From positions 868,001 through 932,000 of the forward strand of contig NZ_NBIM01000001.1 of NCBI RefSeq assembly GCF_002242685.1: 64,000 nucleotides of DNA, written 5' to 3'. The stretch comes from Oceanimonas doudoroffii (lineage in GTDB: Bacteria; Pseudomonadota; Gammaproteobacteria; Enterobacterales; Aeromonadaceae). Shown here one piece after another: positions 35,592 to 44,729 of this stretch. The first letter of the stretch is position 1. Each line of letters begins with the position of its first letter. The position numbers and the translations under genes are program-made. The notes under the pieces were generated by a model. It did not search any database and was not told where the DNA came from. It saw only the letters and a program-made list of their open reading frames with translations.

Positions 35592-35720
35592 ATGGGTTTG
35601 AAACCAGGGCCAAAACCAATAGCCAAGTCGACCGGCAAACCAGATCAACGTCGACGTGACAACAAAAAAACTCCAGGCAACACTCCGAGCTTAAAACCGA
35701 GTAAATCCTCGATCAAGTAA
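35592..35720 (+). CDS. small basic Pro/Lys-rich protein (GLKPGPKP type)
   Basis: This 42-residue frame starts MGLKPGPKPIAKSTGKPD and ends KPSKSSIK. AAGGATAAAATC precedes the ATG. It has 10 Lys and 7 Pro, no hydrophobic stretch and no cysteine; such peptides occur on mobile elements, but I cannot assign a function. Its strong ribosome site and A/T-rich context with G/C-richer coding part support translation. Confidence 0.5.
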   Translation: MGLKPGPKPIAKSTGKPDQRRRDNKKTPGNTPSLKPSKSSIK

Positions 35721-36011
35721 CTCTACCTCAATATCGAGTCAGAGTAAGCTGTACTAACTCTTGTTGCTAAAACAAGCAAAAATGAATAAATCTAAAACAG
35801 AAATGCCCCATTCGGTGTTAAGACCAAAACTTACTACCTCTGTACGCAGCTAATTTGCCTGAATTTTTCTAATGTTAATGTGTCGCAGACAGACATAAGA
35901 GTGCCACAAAACTTAGGCCACATGACTCTAAAGAATACCGTTTATATTAGGTTTTAGAATAGACATAACGAAAGCGATGAGATTTCATCGCTTCCTTTTA
36001 GGTCACTATTT
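35721..36011. other. gene-free low-GC stretch in the island
   Basis: There are 291 A/T-rich bases with no convincing frame and no clear terminator, apart from a GCGATGAGATTTCATCGC hairpin at 35973-35990 that probably ends the aldo-keto reductase operon. Confidence 0.5.
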
Positions 36012-36839
36012 TTAGTTAAGCTCTAATGGATTTGGCCCCATGCGGTAGCCTTTATCCAGATTAGCAATTTCAGCCATATCTGCTTTAGATAACTCAAAAT
36101 TGAACACATCCAAGTTACTTTCAATTCGTTCAGGTATTACTGATTTCGGGATCGCAACGTTACCCAATTGGATATGCCAACGAATAATGACTTGCGCCGC
36201 TGTTTTTCCGTGTTTAGTCGCAATCGTACCGATGACCGGGTTGCTTAGAACTTTGCCTTGACCCAAAGGACTCCAAGCTTGAGTCACGATGTTATTTTCA
36301 CTGTGGAATTTGCGTAGCTCTGATTGCTGAAAGTAAGGGTGCAGCTCAATCTGGTTAATCACCGGAGTAATACCGGTTTCATCAATCAGTTTCTGGAGGT
36401 GATCAGTATTAAAGTTTGAAACGCCAATGGAGCGGACTTTTCCTTCTTTTTGTGCTTCAATCAATGCTCGCCAGCTTTCAAGATATAAGTTTTTTTCAGG
36501 TGCTGGCCAGTGGATGAGTAGCATATCAACATAATCCAGTTGAAGGCGTGCCAAGCTTGCATCTAACGAAGTCTTTGTCGCCTCAAATCCTTGAGCGTCG
36601 TTCCAGATTTTTGTCGTAATAAACATCTGGTCGCGAGCAATACCGGAGTCTTTTATTCCTTTGTCTACACCTTCTTCATTCTGGTAAATCGAAGCAGTAT
36701 CAATATGGTGATAACCTGACTTTAGTGCATGGCTAACCGCAGTTCTTGCTTGATCTTGACTAACCTGCCAAACGCCCAGACCAATCTGTGGAATAGTATT
36801 GCCATCCGACAATTGAATAAATGCTTGTTCGTTTTTCAT
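36012..36839 (-). CDS. aldo/keto reductase (2,5-diketo-D-gluconate reductase-like)
   Basis: The 275-residue NADPH-dependent reductase has the family motifs GLGVWQV, GYHHIDTASIYQNEEGV with catalytic Asp and Tyr, FITTKIW with the Lys, LLIHWP with the His, and IGVSNF and IPKSVIPERIESN for the cofactor phosphate. It reduces aldehydes and ketones. It is the last gene of a four-gene minus-strand operon (metallophosphoesterase, SDR, MFS, AKR). Codon use is clearly AT-richer than the chromosome. Confidence 0.92.
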   Translation of the reverse strand: MKNEQAFIQLSDGNTIPQIGLGVWQVSQDQARTAVSHALKSGYHHIDTASIYQNEEGVDKGIKDSGIARDQMFITTKIWNDAQGFEATKTSLDASLARLQLDYVDMLLIHWPAPEKNLYLESWRALIEAQKEGKVRSIGVSNFNTDHLQKLIDETGITPVINQIELHPYFQQSELRKFHSENNIVTQAWSPLGQGKVLSNPVIGTIATKHGKTAAQVIIRWHIQLGNVAIPKSVIPERIESNLDVFNFELSKADMAEIANLDKGYRMGPNPLELN

Positions 36840-36897
36840 AACGTTATCACCTTAAGTTATTACGTGAGATTATTATCAGTATTTATTCACTGATAAT

Positions 36898-38130
36898 TTA
36901 GAGTTCATTCTGGGCAATTTCTTGCTGTCCACGAGCAGTTTGATAGTTTTGATAGATCATGGAGAAAGCCATGAGTAGCAACCCTAAAATGGCAAGTACA
37001 CTTGCTACCCAGCCGGTTGATGCCCATCCAAAACCATAAGCAATGGAAAGCCCCCCAAAACTGGCACCAATCGCATTTGAGATATTGAATGCACTGTGAT
37101 TTAACGCTGCCGCTAGAGTTTGAGCGTCTCCCGCGACTTCCATTAATCGTACCTGTAGTGCTGGAACTAACGCGAACCCACAACCAATCATAAATAGTGT
37201 TATGAGCGTCCCAATAACACTGGACGCTAATAGAGCGAAGAGAGCCAGACTGACCAGGTTCCAGATCATAATGATGAAAATGGTTCGGATCAGATTTTGG
37301 TCCGCCATTCTACCTCCAATGATATTGCCACAGACCATACCAGTCCCCCATAACGCTAAAACCATAGGTACGTCATTGAGTTCAAGTCCGGTCACTTCAG
37401 TTAAGGTTGGCGTGATATAGCTGTAAACAGCAAACATACCGCCAAAACCAATAGCAGCAGTCGCTAACGTTAGCCAAACCAGTGGCCGGGTTAAACCTTT
37501 TAGTTCTGACCTTGGACTGGCTTTACTGTCGGGTTGAATTTCCGGAATGAAGTACATAAACAGAGCGACTGTGATAAATCCTGAGAAGGTGAGAGTCCAG
37601 AACGTTGCTCTCCAGCCTAAATGTTGCCCAATCCAAGTTGCAACCGGTACTCCTATCACATTGGCCGCTGCAAGTCCTGCCATGACATACCCTGCGGCTT
37701 GTGCTTTTTTATTATCAGCGACTAAAGAGGCTGCGACTAAACAAGCAACACCATAGTAGGCTCCATGAGGAAGTCCTCCAATGAATCGACCGATTAAAAG
37801 TGATTGATGACTCCACGCCGCAGCGCTTAAGGCATAACCAGCAGAAAATAGAACCAGCAACGCTATCAATAACACTCTGCGAGGCCAGCGTGCAGCTAAG
37901 ATGGCGAGCGCCGGAGCGCCTATCACCACTCCCAGAGCATAGGCACTGATATAGGAGCCAGCATCAGGGATAGATATGTTCATGGTGCTGGCCAGATCGG
38001 GCAGCAAACTCATGGACACAAACTCGCCGGTACCAATGAACAATCCGCCAAAGGCTAAGGCAATAAAGGCCGCAAAGAGTCCATGAGGTGGAACGGGTCT
38101 GGTTAGCGCCTGGTTGTTATTCGTAGCCAT
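36898..38130 (-). CDS. MFS transporter, AraJ/YdhP-type
   Basis: ATG 38130 gives 410 residues with 12 membrane helices; upstream in-frame TTG is a weaker alternative. Features include GEFVSMSLLPDLA in the first loop, AARWPRRVLL after helix 2 and GRFIGGLPHGAYYGVA in helix 5, the drug:H+ antiporter-1 pattern. It likely exports a metabolite or drug. It sits between the SDR and aldo/keto reductase genes, so the operon may detoxify a carbonyl compound. Confidence 0.88.
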   Translation of the reverse strand: MATNNNQALTRPVPPHGLFAAFIALAFGGLFIGTGEFVSMSLLPDLASTMNISIPDAGSYISAYALGVVIGAPALAILAARWPRRVLLIALLVLFSAGYALSAAAWSHQSLLIGRFIGGLPHGAYYGVACLVAASLVADNKKAQAAGYVMAGLAAANVIGVPVATWIGQHLGWRATFWTLTFSGFITVALFMYFIPEIQPDSKASPRSELKGLTRPLVWLTLATAAIGFGGMFAVYSYITPTLTEVTGLELNDVPMVLALWGTGMVCGNIIGGRMADQNLIRTIFIIMIWNLVSLALFALLASSVIGTLITLFMIGCGFALVPALQVRLMEVAGDAQTLAAALNHSAFNISNAIGASFGGLSIAYGFGWASTGWVASVLAILGLLLMAFSMIYQNYQTARGQQEIAQNEL

Positions 38131-38179
38131 ACAAATATCACTCTTTTTCAATTTATTAGGGATGAAGTGTGCTGCTCAT

Positions 38180-39034
38180 TTATTCTTTAGATTGGATAAA
38201 TGACTGGAACGCTTCTTTATATTCAGGGTGCCAGCGAGATAAGGCTGGACGGTTTTTAATCATGTCGTCAGCGGTCCACTGCATTCGTTTCTGATCGAGT
38301 TCCTTAGTGACCTCGTTATCTTCACAGAAGATATAGAATTCGTTGAGGCTCAACCCTTCCAACAAACGGTCAGCAACCTGGGATGCGTTCCACGGTGCTT
38401 GTGGTTTTTCAGAAGAATCATTCATTCCTGGGAAGTTCATGGGAGTGAATGTGTAACCGGGAATGAGCAAATGAGCTGTAATGAGGTTATCCGGCAATTG
38501 TCTCAATTCATGGGACAGTTGCTCTGTCAAAACTTTCAAACCTGCTTTTGAAACAGAATAAGCCGCATTACCTGGGGGCGTTGTAATACCTTCTTTTGAA
38601 CCCAGGTTCACAATAGCTGCAGGCCTTCCTTTTTGAATCAAATGCTCCGTAAACAGTGTCTGTATTTGGAGAATACTCCAGAAATTGACCTCCATTAGGT
38701 GACGCCACTGTTCAAGGTCTTGCCATGGGCCAGCGCCTTGAATGATGCCTGCATTGTTAATAATTACGGAGACATCTCCGAATTCAGTTGATGCGTGATA
38801 AAGTTTTTCCAGCGATTTAGTTGAAGTGACATCACCCAAAATAGGGTTTAGTTGAGCATTTGGATGGAGTTTGAGCAATGTACTGACGGCATGAGCCAAT
38901 AGAATCCCGTCTTTATCAAACAGAACAACTTTCATTCCTTCTTTGCATAATCGCTCAGCAATGGCAAAGCCGATACCAACTGCTGCACCTGTCACGACTG
39001 CAACATTGTTTTCTCTAATAGCTGGATGATTCAT
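38180..39034 (-). CDS. short-chain dehydrogenase/reductase
   Basis: The 284-residue SDR has the cofactor loop TGAAVGIGFAIA, the NNAG motif (IINNAGIIQGAG), and active-site Ser in VNLGSKEG with Tyr-x3-Lys as YSVSK. The Asp after the second strand (VVLFDKDG) predicts NAD preference. Its neighbours are a metallophosphoesterase 16 bases upstream and MFS 50 bases downstream. Confidence 0.88.
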   Translation of the reverse strand: MNHPAIRENNVAVVTGAAVGIGFAIAERLCKEGMKVVLFDKDGILLAHAVSTLLKLHPNAQLNPILGDVTSTKSLEKLYHASTEFGDVSVIINNAGIIQGAGPWQDLEQWRHLMEVNFWSILQIQTLFTEHLIQKGRPAAIVNLGSKEGITTPPGNAAYSVSKAGLKVLTEQLSHELRQLPDNLITAHLLIPGYTFTPMNFPGMNDSSEKPQAPWNASQVADRLLEGLSLNEFYIFCEDNEVTKELDQKRMQWTADDMIKNRPALSRWHPEYKEAFQSFIQSKE

Positions 39035-39049
39035 AGGTTTCTCCTAATA

Positions 39050-40177
39050 TTATTTGGATAGATACAATGTAAATTCGGTAATTTCGGCAGGAACACCTAA
39101 GCGGATGGGAAATCCATTCCACAATGCAGCCCCGTTGCTGACATATAACTGCATCGTTGGCAGTTGATATAAACCCGATATAAATCCTTGGTTAGCATAC
39201 TTTGCTATCTGATTGAGCCCCCAAATCATGCCTCCGTGTGTGTGCCCAGATAGCTGAAGTGTCACCCCTTGTTTATCTGCTAATGCAGCGTCCGATGGTT
39301 GGTGTTTCATTAAAATAATCGGAACTGAACTTGGCACGTCTTTTAAAGCCGTCGGTATATCTGGAGTGGGAAAATCAAATTGCTTTGCAGATTCATCGGT
39401 GACACCTGCCAAGGTCAACAATGAGTCCCTGATGTTTAATGTACGGTGTTCATTATTTAGGATCGTAATACCCAACATCTCGAAGTGTTTGTTCCAGTCC
39501 ATCGCATTAAAGTAGTACTCATGATTTCCGAGGACTCCGTAGGTACCGTAACGAGCTTTTAAGTTTTTTAATGGCTTTATATCTTTATCTCTGTCCTGGA
39601 TAGTGCCATCAATGAAGTCTCCGGTTATCAAAATAAGATCTGGGTCTAACGCATTGACCTGATTGACCACCGATTTAGTCCAAGGCTCAGGAAACAAAGT
39701 GCTGACGTGTAAGTCTGTCAGTTGAACTACCCTTAGCCCATTCAAGGCTATTGGCCACTCGTGTAATGTGAGGTCAAGTTTCCGAACTTTAGGAGTCTGA
39801 ATCGCGTTACTAACACCAACTCCGGCAAATGATGTTGATAGCAGCAAGGTGATAACAGAACACACATTGTGACGATGAACAGCCCACTTTTTTCTTTTAT
39901 TGATAAAAAATAAGACGATAGATAAGAGATCTTTTATCAGCGTTATAGCGACGATAAGTACAAAGGTACAAAACGCCCACCCAAGTAAAATGACCAGCCA
40001 TCGTGGTAACTCTGGTGAAAACATGGTTCCAAATATTTGGATTTGTATTAGGTGATATTGAGAAATGAATAGAAAAATAGTGGCAATAAACCATTTAAAA
40101 GGTTTATGTACCTTCATTGGCCCGATAAAACGCCATGACAAAAAAACGAAACCTAATGCAATATAAAGATGAAACAT
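39050..40177 (-). CDS. membrane metallophosphoesterase (YaeI-like)
   Basis: The 375-residue protein has four N-terminal membrane helices, then a calcineurin-like domain. Its metal-binding blocks are QLTDLHVS, GDFIDG, LGNHEYY, MKHQP and SGHTHGGMIWG, as in YaeI-type bacterial phosphodiesterases that cleave lipid-linked or nucleotide phosphates with two metals. It is first in the operon; an IS5-family insertion now sits 108 bases upstream of its start, where the promoter region shared with LysR lies. Confidence 0.88.
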   Translation of the reverse strand: MFHLYIALGFVFLSWRFIGPMKVHKPFKWFIATIFLFISQYHLIQIQIFGTMFSPELPRWLVILLGWAFCTFVLIVAITLIKDLLSIVLFFINKRKKWAVHRHNVCSVITLLLSTSFAGVGVSNAIQTPKVRKLDLTLHEWPIALNGLRVVQLTDLHVSTLFPEPWTKSVVNQVNALDPDLILITGDFIDGTIQDRDKDIKPLKNLKARYGTYGVLGNHEYYFNAMDWNKHFEMLGITILNNEHRTLNIRDSLLTLAGVTDESAKQFDFPTPDIPTALKDVPSSVPIILMKHQPSDAALADKQGVTLQLSGHTHGGMIWGLNQIAKYANQGFISGLYQLPTMQLYVSNGAALWNGFPIRLGVPAEITEFTLYLSK

Positions 40178-40266
40178 ACCATCAAAACCAATACATCATT
40201 GTTGAACCAATATTTATAATATTAGGAATTTAATGGCTTATCTTACGTGTTTTGTACACGCTTCAT

Positions 40267-40283
40267 TGAATTCAATTCAACTA
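40267..40283. repeat. 17-bp repeat left of the IS, candidate LysR operator
   Basis: TGAATTCAATTCAACTA differs at one base from the copy at 41524-41540, 16 bases before the LysR start. Its end overlaps the IS target duplication. Confidence 0.55.
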
Positions 40284-41446
40284 AGGAAGCTGTGATCAAG
40301 TCTGCCGCATGAGATAATGTCCGCTGCACACGATTGGGGACATAGAGATGGATCAGCAACTTACATTCGCGGACAGCGAGTTCAGCAACAAACGCCGCCA
40401 GACCCGTAAGGAGAAATTCCTTGGCCGGATGGACAAGCTGATCCCCTGGACGCGTCTCGAAAACGTCATCGAACCTCATTATCCCAAGCCCGGTAACGGC
40501 CGCCGTCCTTATCCGTTGTCTACCATGCTGCGGATTCACTGCATGCAACAGTGGTACAACCTCAGTGATCCGGCCATGGAGGATGCGCTGTACGAGATTG
40601 CTTCCATGCGCCTGTTTGCCGGTCTGTCACTGGATAAGGCCATCCCAGATCATTCCACGATTCTGAAGTTCCGCCACCTGCTGGTACAACATGGCCTGGC
40701 ACGCCAGATCTTCGACGAGGTCAATCAGTGGCTGTCCGAGGCCGGTGTGCTGCTCAAGGAAGGTTCCCTGATCGATGCCACCATCATCGAGGCCCCCAGT
40801 TCAACCAAGAACCGCAGTGGCGAGCGCGATCCTGAGATGCACCAGACGAAGAAGGGAAACCAATGGCACTTCGGGCTGAAAGCCCATATCGGCGTGGATG
40901 CCCGCACCGGTATCACGCACAGCTTCACCACTACGGCAGCCAATGAGCATGACCTGAACCAGGCAGAGCACCTGCTTCATGGTGATGAAGCGTTCATCTT
41001 TGCCGATGCGGGTTACCGAGGCGCCGAAAAGCGGGAAGAGCTGAAAGATGTCAGTACGGACTGGCACATCGCCGAACAACCCGGGCAGCTGAAGACCCTG
41101 AAAAAGCATCCTCGCATCAATAAGGTCAGAATCCGCACCGAGTATCTGAAGGCCAGCCTGCGTGCCAAGGTTGAGCATCCGTTCCGGATCATCAAGTGCC
41201 AGTTCGGCTTTGTAAAAGCCCGTTACCGTGGTCTGAAGAAAAATGACGGCAAACTGGCGATGCTGTTCGCGCTGTCAAACCTCGTGCGCGTGGTTCAGAT
41301 GTTGCGAGCACAGGGTTAATCCGTCTGAAGTGCCTGAAAAGGCGCCTCGCCGATGGAAAACGCAGGATAGTGACGTCTAAATGGGGCCCCAGTTGCTACG
41401 GGTGCTGGTTGCAGCAGAAGTGGAGGCTTAATCACACGTTCCCTAA
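40281..41446. mobile_element. IS5-family insertion sequence with CTAA target duplication
   Basis: The element is 40285-41442 (1158 bp). The left end GGAAGCTGTGATCAAGTCTG and the inverse of the right end (GGAACGTGTGATTAAGCCTC) match at 16 of the first 22 positions, and the left end resembles that of E. coli IS5. CTAA occurs on both outer sides (40281-40284, 41443-41446), the YTAR target duplication of this family. One intact transposase gene is inside. Confidence 0.92.
40348..41319 (+). CDS. IS5-family transposase
   Basis: This intact 323-residue DDE transposase is very like InsH of IS5: N-terminal [54 protein letters not shown], then [13 protein letters not shown] with the first Asp, [15 protein letters not shown] with the second and [12 protein letters not shown] with the Glu (YREK signature region). 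Its GC content is higher than the flanking genes, supporting recent arrival from a GC-rich genome. Confidence 0.95.
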   Translation: MDQQLTFADSEFSNKRRQTRKEKFLGRMDKLIPWTRLENVIEPHYPKPGNGRRPYPLSTMLRIHCMQQWYNLSDPAMEDALYEIASMRLFAGLSLDKAIPDHSTILKFRHLLVQHGLARQIFDEVNQWLSEAGVLLKEGSLIDATIIEAPSSTKNRSGERDPEMHQTKKGNQWHFGLKAHIGVDARTGITHSFTTTAANEHDLNQAEHLLHGDEAFIFADAGYRGAEKREELKDVSTDWHIAEQPGQLKTLKKHPRINKVRIRTEYLKASLRAKVEHPFRIIKCQFGFVKARYRGLKKNDGKLAMLFALSNLVRVVQMLRAQG

Positions 41447-41523
41447 AAGGATACGAATGTTTTTCGACCTTACGGTTTGAAAACACAAGGTGAAATCAGT
41501 TCAAGGCCGGTATAGACTAATGA

Positions 41524-41540
41524 TGAATTCCATTCAACTA
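41524..41540. repeat. 17-bp repeat right of the IS, candidate LysR operator
   Basis: TGAATTCCATTCAACTA lies 16 bases upstream of the LysR start and matches 16 of 17 positions of 40267-40283. Without the IS the two copies would be about 95 bases apart. Confidence 0.55.
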
Positions 41541-41556
41541 CATAGCGTATTTATCA

Positions 41557-42501
41557 ATGAGCAGCCAGACGACAAAGTTGTCCAAAAACGATCTCTCAAA
41601 CCTTAATGCTTTTTGTACTGTTGAGCGGCTACGGAGCTTTACGAATGCGGCTAACGAACTTGGTATTACTACCTCGGCTTTGAGCCACGCAATTAAAAAT
41701 CTGGAAGAGCGATTAGGCGTAAAACTGCTTAATAGAACCAGTCGCACTGTAGCTCCGACGGATGCTGGTGCGAATTTGGCACGTAGGCTCGATGTGGGCT
41801 TTAAGGAGATCGGGTTAGCGCTGGATGATGTAAACCGTTATCGCGACAGACCATTTGGAAAGCTACGGCTGAGCGTACTGACAGACAGTGCCAGGCTTAT
41901 TCTGGGAAAATACGTCCATCAGTTCTTGGCCAAATACCCAGATGTTCAACTAGAAATATCGGTAAATGATCAGATGGTTGATATTGTTTCTGAGGGGTTT
42001 GATGCTGGTATTCGGTTTGGTGGTACGGTTCCCGAAGACTTTGTCGCAGCGAGATTAGGAAATGAGTTGAAATGGGTCACTGTGGCATCACCGAAATATC
42101 TATTTAAGCGGCCAGAACTGAACGTACCAGAAGATTTAGTGAATCATACTTGTATTCGTCTGCGTTCCGGGCGAGGTGAAGTCTTTAAGTGGGATTTTCA
42201 AAAAGGCGATGAACACCGAGCTATTGAGGTTCAAAGTAATATTTGTGTCAATGAAACAGCATTGTCAGTCGAGTTATCGCTCGCAGGCGTAGGTATTACG
42301 TATTGTTTAGAAGAGATCGTTAAAGAACATTTGAAGAGTGGCGAGTTAGTGACCGTTCTTCCGGATTGGTGCACGATCGATCCACCTCTGTACCTGTATT
42401 ACCCTGGCCATCGACAGGTACCACAAGGTTTAAGAGAGTTAATTGCAACATTACGTGAAGAGATTTCGTTTCACAATAAAATGAGTAGCAATAGATATTG
42501 A
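41557..42501 (+). CDS. LysR family transcriptional regulator (divergent to the AKR-MFS-SDR operon)
   Basis: The 314-residue protein has the LysR helix-turn-helix (SFTNAANELGITTSALSHAIKNLEERLGVKLLNRTSR) and a CrgA/DmlR-like ligand domain (FGKLRLSVL, SEGFDAGIRFGG). It originally lay divergent to the metallophosphoesterase-led operon with about 218 bases between; the IS now separates them, so regulation of the operon may be broken or changed. AT-rich codon use matches the operon, so the set probably moved together. Confidence 0.88.
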   Translation: MSSQTTKLSKNDLSNLNAFCTVERLRSFTNAANELGITTSALSHAIKNLEERLGVKLLNRTSRTVAPTDAGANLARRLDVGFKEIGLALDDVNRYRDRPFGKLRLSVLTDSARLILGKYVHQFLAKYPDVQLEISVNDQMVDIVSEGFDAGIRFGGTVPEDFVAARLGNELKWVTVASPKYLFKRPELNVPEDLVNHTCIRLRSGRGEVFKWDFQKGDEHRAIEVQSNICVNETALSVELSLAGVGITYCLEEIVKEHLKSGELVTVLPDWCTIDPPLYLYYPGHRQVPQGLRELIATLREEISFHNKMSSNRY

Positions 42502-42666
42502 ATTAGATAATTTAATACAATCTGCGTATCGTAAAGAGCATAGCATTGGTGTTTTCCCATACCTGAAGTAATCCCGGTTTTCCTAATTTAGCAAAATCAC
42601 TGACACACAAATGCCCAGAAACAAGTTACAGCTTCACCATAATCGGTGTGATGTATGTGAAAATGC

Positions 42667-42690
42667 GGGCCGGTGTAACATCACCGGCCC
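42667..42690 (-). terminator. terminator of the trb-like operon
   Basis: GGGCCGGTG-TAACAT-CACCGGCCC forms a perfect 9-bp stem; read leftward it is followed by GCATTTTC. It lies 14 bases beyond the last gene of the operon. Confidence 0.7.
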
Positions 42691-42703
42691 GTGTGCTTTC
42701 TAA

Positions 42704-42958
42704 CTACTTGCGTCGGCCAAACGGCCAACGTCTCATTTTGTCGATTTGATCGGCCGATCTCGTCATGTCCTTATAGGCACGCCCGGCCTGCTTGTTTTGG
42801 AGTACCTCCATTTTGTCGGCAATGGCTTTCATCTTCGGGCCATGTCCGGTGTTGTGCAGCCACTGGCCCCAAAAATAGAAGGCCAGCATCACAATGAACA
42901 TCACTGCGAAGAAACCAAATACCTCCGCAAGGTTTTGGGGTGGAAAGTTAAACTCCAT
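42704..42958 (-). CDS. small membrane protein of the trb-like operon
   Basis: This 84-residue protein has one transmembrane helix (about 14-32, FFAVMFIVMLAFYFWGQWL) and a basic cytoplasmic tail ending in MRRWPFGRRK. No family recognised. It is the last gene of the transfer operon, 21 bases after the previous one. Its place after trbL is that of the small trbM-P genes of IncP plasmids, but no similarity is evident. Confidence 0.6.
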   Translation of the reverse strand: MEFNFPPQNLAEVFGFFAVMFIVMLAFYFWGQWLHNTGHGPKMKAIADKMEVLQNKQAGRAYKDMTRSADQIDKMRRWPFGRRK

Positions 42959-42978
42959 AATCAGTAATCCTTATCTAG

Positions 42979-43257
42979 TTAGGCCATGCGGCCTTTTTTA
43001 ACAAAGCTGGCAATCTCACTATTTCGTTCCTGCTGACGTTCCTGGGCAAACGAAACGTAATCCTCAACGTCGAAGGTGTGCTTTTCCGGGTCGCGCTCTT
43101 GCCATTCTGCGTGTGCTTGGCGGGCTTCTTCCTGGCCCTCACTGGATAGGCCATCAAAGCCGTCCGTTTGATTCATCCAGCCAGTGCCTCCACCGCCTAA
43201 GCTATCGTTGTCAAATGCAGGGGAAGCGGCGTCAGTCGCCCTCCTTGTCGTCGTCAT
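42979..43257 (-). CDS. hypothetical protein overlapping trbL
   Basis: This 92-residue acidic, Gln/Glu-rich soluble protein has a disordered Gly-rich N-terminus (DNDSLGGGGTGWMNQ) and a helical C-terminal half (SFAQERQQERNSEIASFVKKG). Its start lies within the last 26 bases of trbL in another frame, indicating translational coupling. Function is unknown; conserved position suggests a transfer accessory role. Confidence 0.6.
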   Translation of the reverse strand: MTTTRRATDAASPAFDNDSLGGGGTGWMNQTDGFDGLSSEGQEEARQAHAEWQERDPEKHTFDVEDYVSFAQERQQERNSEIASFVKKGRMA

Positions 43258-44527
43258 CCCCGTTATCTTTCGTACTGTTTCGGATCGAGCTGGCTAGACG
43301 ACCTCCAGCAGTTCGGCCAATCCGATCCCCGGCCATATCACCCATACCCTTCATCAAATTTGCACCGGTATCCGCTGCAATACGACCAGCTTTTACAGCG
43401 CTGCCTTTAAAGCCGCCACCAGAGGATTCGCCACCGCTAGAAGATTGGCCGGACGCTTGGGAAAATGAGCCAGCTTCATCGGAGTCGCCGCCACCGCTAA
43501 ATGCTCCGCCCAGGCTCGACATAACGTCAGTATTGTTCGCTACGTTCTCACCTGCTTTTGCAAATGCAGCCTGAATAGCAGACGCACCGCCGGCGGTAGC
43601 CATTGCTGCACCAGCAGCCATACCGCCAGTGGCAACAGCCGCTCCAGCCATCGCTCCGGCACTGATACTGCCAGCACCTGCCGCCGCGCCGCCTCCAGGA
43701 ACCAGGCTGGCGACCACATTGGGAACCGAGTGAATGAGCATCACAAGAACCAGTGAAACGACAAAGATCACCAGCAGTTCACGCATAGGGGCATCATTGG
43801 ATAGATCGGCATAGAAACCGTCCATGATCGACATGGCAATGCCAATGAGCAACGTCATTGTCATCAACTTCAAAGCAACGCCCAATACACTTTTGAAGTA
43901 GTTGATTGCTATATCTGAAGTCCAACGCGAACCACCAAACCCCAGCACGAAGACACCGGCATAGGTCAATATCCAAGCCGTCACCAAGGCCAACAACACA
44001 TTGGCTGCCACTACCGCCATACAAGCCAAAATTGCCAGCGTGATTAAGAAAATAGACAAGTTATCTATCGGGCTTGTGATGCTGTAGGACTTACCAGCTT
44101 TCACAATAATGTCGAACGCAATACTAATAGGCTCTGACGGGGTTAGGTCTCTCGGAAGGCCACCGGCTTGAGCACCAATCATTCTCAACGAGTCGATGAT
44201 AGACGTCGCAAAGTCTGGGCCGTTTCTGAGCAACCAGAGAAAGAAACCAAACGTCAAGATGAAGCGCACGAACTCGGCAAAGAACTCCCTTATATCCGCT
44301 TGTTTAAGGATTAAGGTCCCGCCAGTCCAAACAAGGGATATAGTACCCAGCGTCCAGAACAGCCAGGCAGCATAGTTTGTAATTACCGTGCCCCAAGTAG
44401 CACTGGCCGTCATGAAACGCACGGCCACTTCATCCAAGACACCATTAGGCTCAATGGCCGCTGACGCAGTTTGCGAAGTCAGTAAAACTGCAAGGAGCAT
44501 CACAAGTCGAATGAATATCTTGCTCAT
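43232..44527 (-). CDS. trbL: TrbL/VirB6-like inner membrane protein of a type IV secretion system
   Basis: The 431-residue protein has a signal peptide (MSKIFIRLVMLLAVLLTSQTA) and then about six transmembrane helices between residues 40 and 275 (for example TLGTISLVWTGGTLIL and FVLGFGGSRWTSDIAI, the latter typical of TrbL). A long Gly/Ala/Ser-rich tail and an Asp-rich end (DDDDKEGD) follow. TrbL/VirB6 forms the inner-membrane channel through which DNA passes. It lies two bases after the lipoprotein gene. There is no trbB-I set here, so it would have to join a helper apparatus. Confidence 0.85.
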   Translation of the reverse strand: MSKIFIRLVMLLAVLLTSQTASAAIEPNGVLDEVAVRFMTASATWGTVITNYAAWLFWTLGTISLVWTGGTLILKQADIREFFAEFVRFILTFGFFLWLLRNGPDFATSIIDSLRMIGAQAGGLPRDLTPSEPISIAFDIIVKAGKSYSITSPIDNLSIFLITLAILACMAVVAANVLLALVTAWILTYAGVFVLGFGGSRWTSDIAINYFKSVLGVALKLMTMTLLIGIAMSIMDGFYADLSNDAPMRELLVIFVVSLVLVMLIHSVPNVVASLVPGGGAAAGAGSISAGAMAGAAVATGGMAAGAAMATAGGASAIQAAFAKAGENVANNTDVMSSLGGAFSGGGDSDEAGSFSQASGQSSSGGESSGGGFKGSAVKAGRIAADTGANLMKGMGDMAGDRIGRTAGGRLASSIRNSTKDNGDDDDKEGD

Positions 44528-44529
44528 GG

Positions 44530-44727
44530 TTAGAACCCCTTGTTCTTGGAGCGATCAGTGGGTTCGCCCATATCCCAAAGACAGTTCCCTTCTTCCCTCT
44601 GCTCTTTCGTCAAGCTTGGGTTGTCACAGTTGATCGTTGCAGGCTTAGGCCCGTCATCTTCACCGCACCCCACCAGAACGAAAGAGGCCAACGCGCTAAC
44701 GATAAAAACACGGGTGATATTCTTCAT
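44530..44727 (-). CDS. small lipoprotein in TrbK position (possible entry-exclusion protein)
   Basis: The 65-residue product has a lipoprotein signal peptide with lipobox LVGC at about 18-21. A short mature part with two further Cys follows, ending in DMGEPTDRSKNKGF. In IncP plasmids the gene between trbJ and trbL is trbK, a 69-residue lipoprotein that excludes incoming copies of the same plasmid; size, lipobox and position agree, while sequence identity cannot be judged here. Its 14-residue tail is nearly the same as that of TrbJ upstream. Confidence 0.7.
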   Translation of the reverse strand: MKNITRVFIVSALASFVLVGCGEDDGPKPATINCDNPSLTKEQREEGNCLWDMGEPTDRSKNKGF

Positions 44728-44729
44728 GA

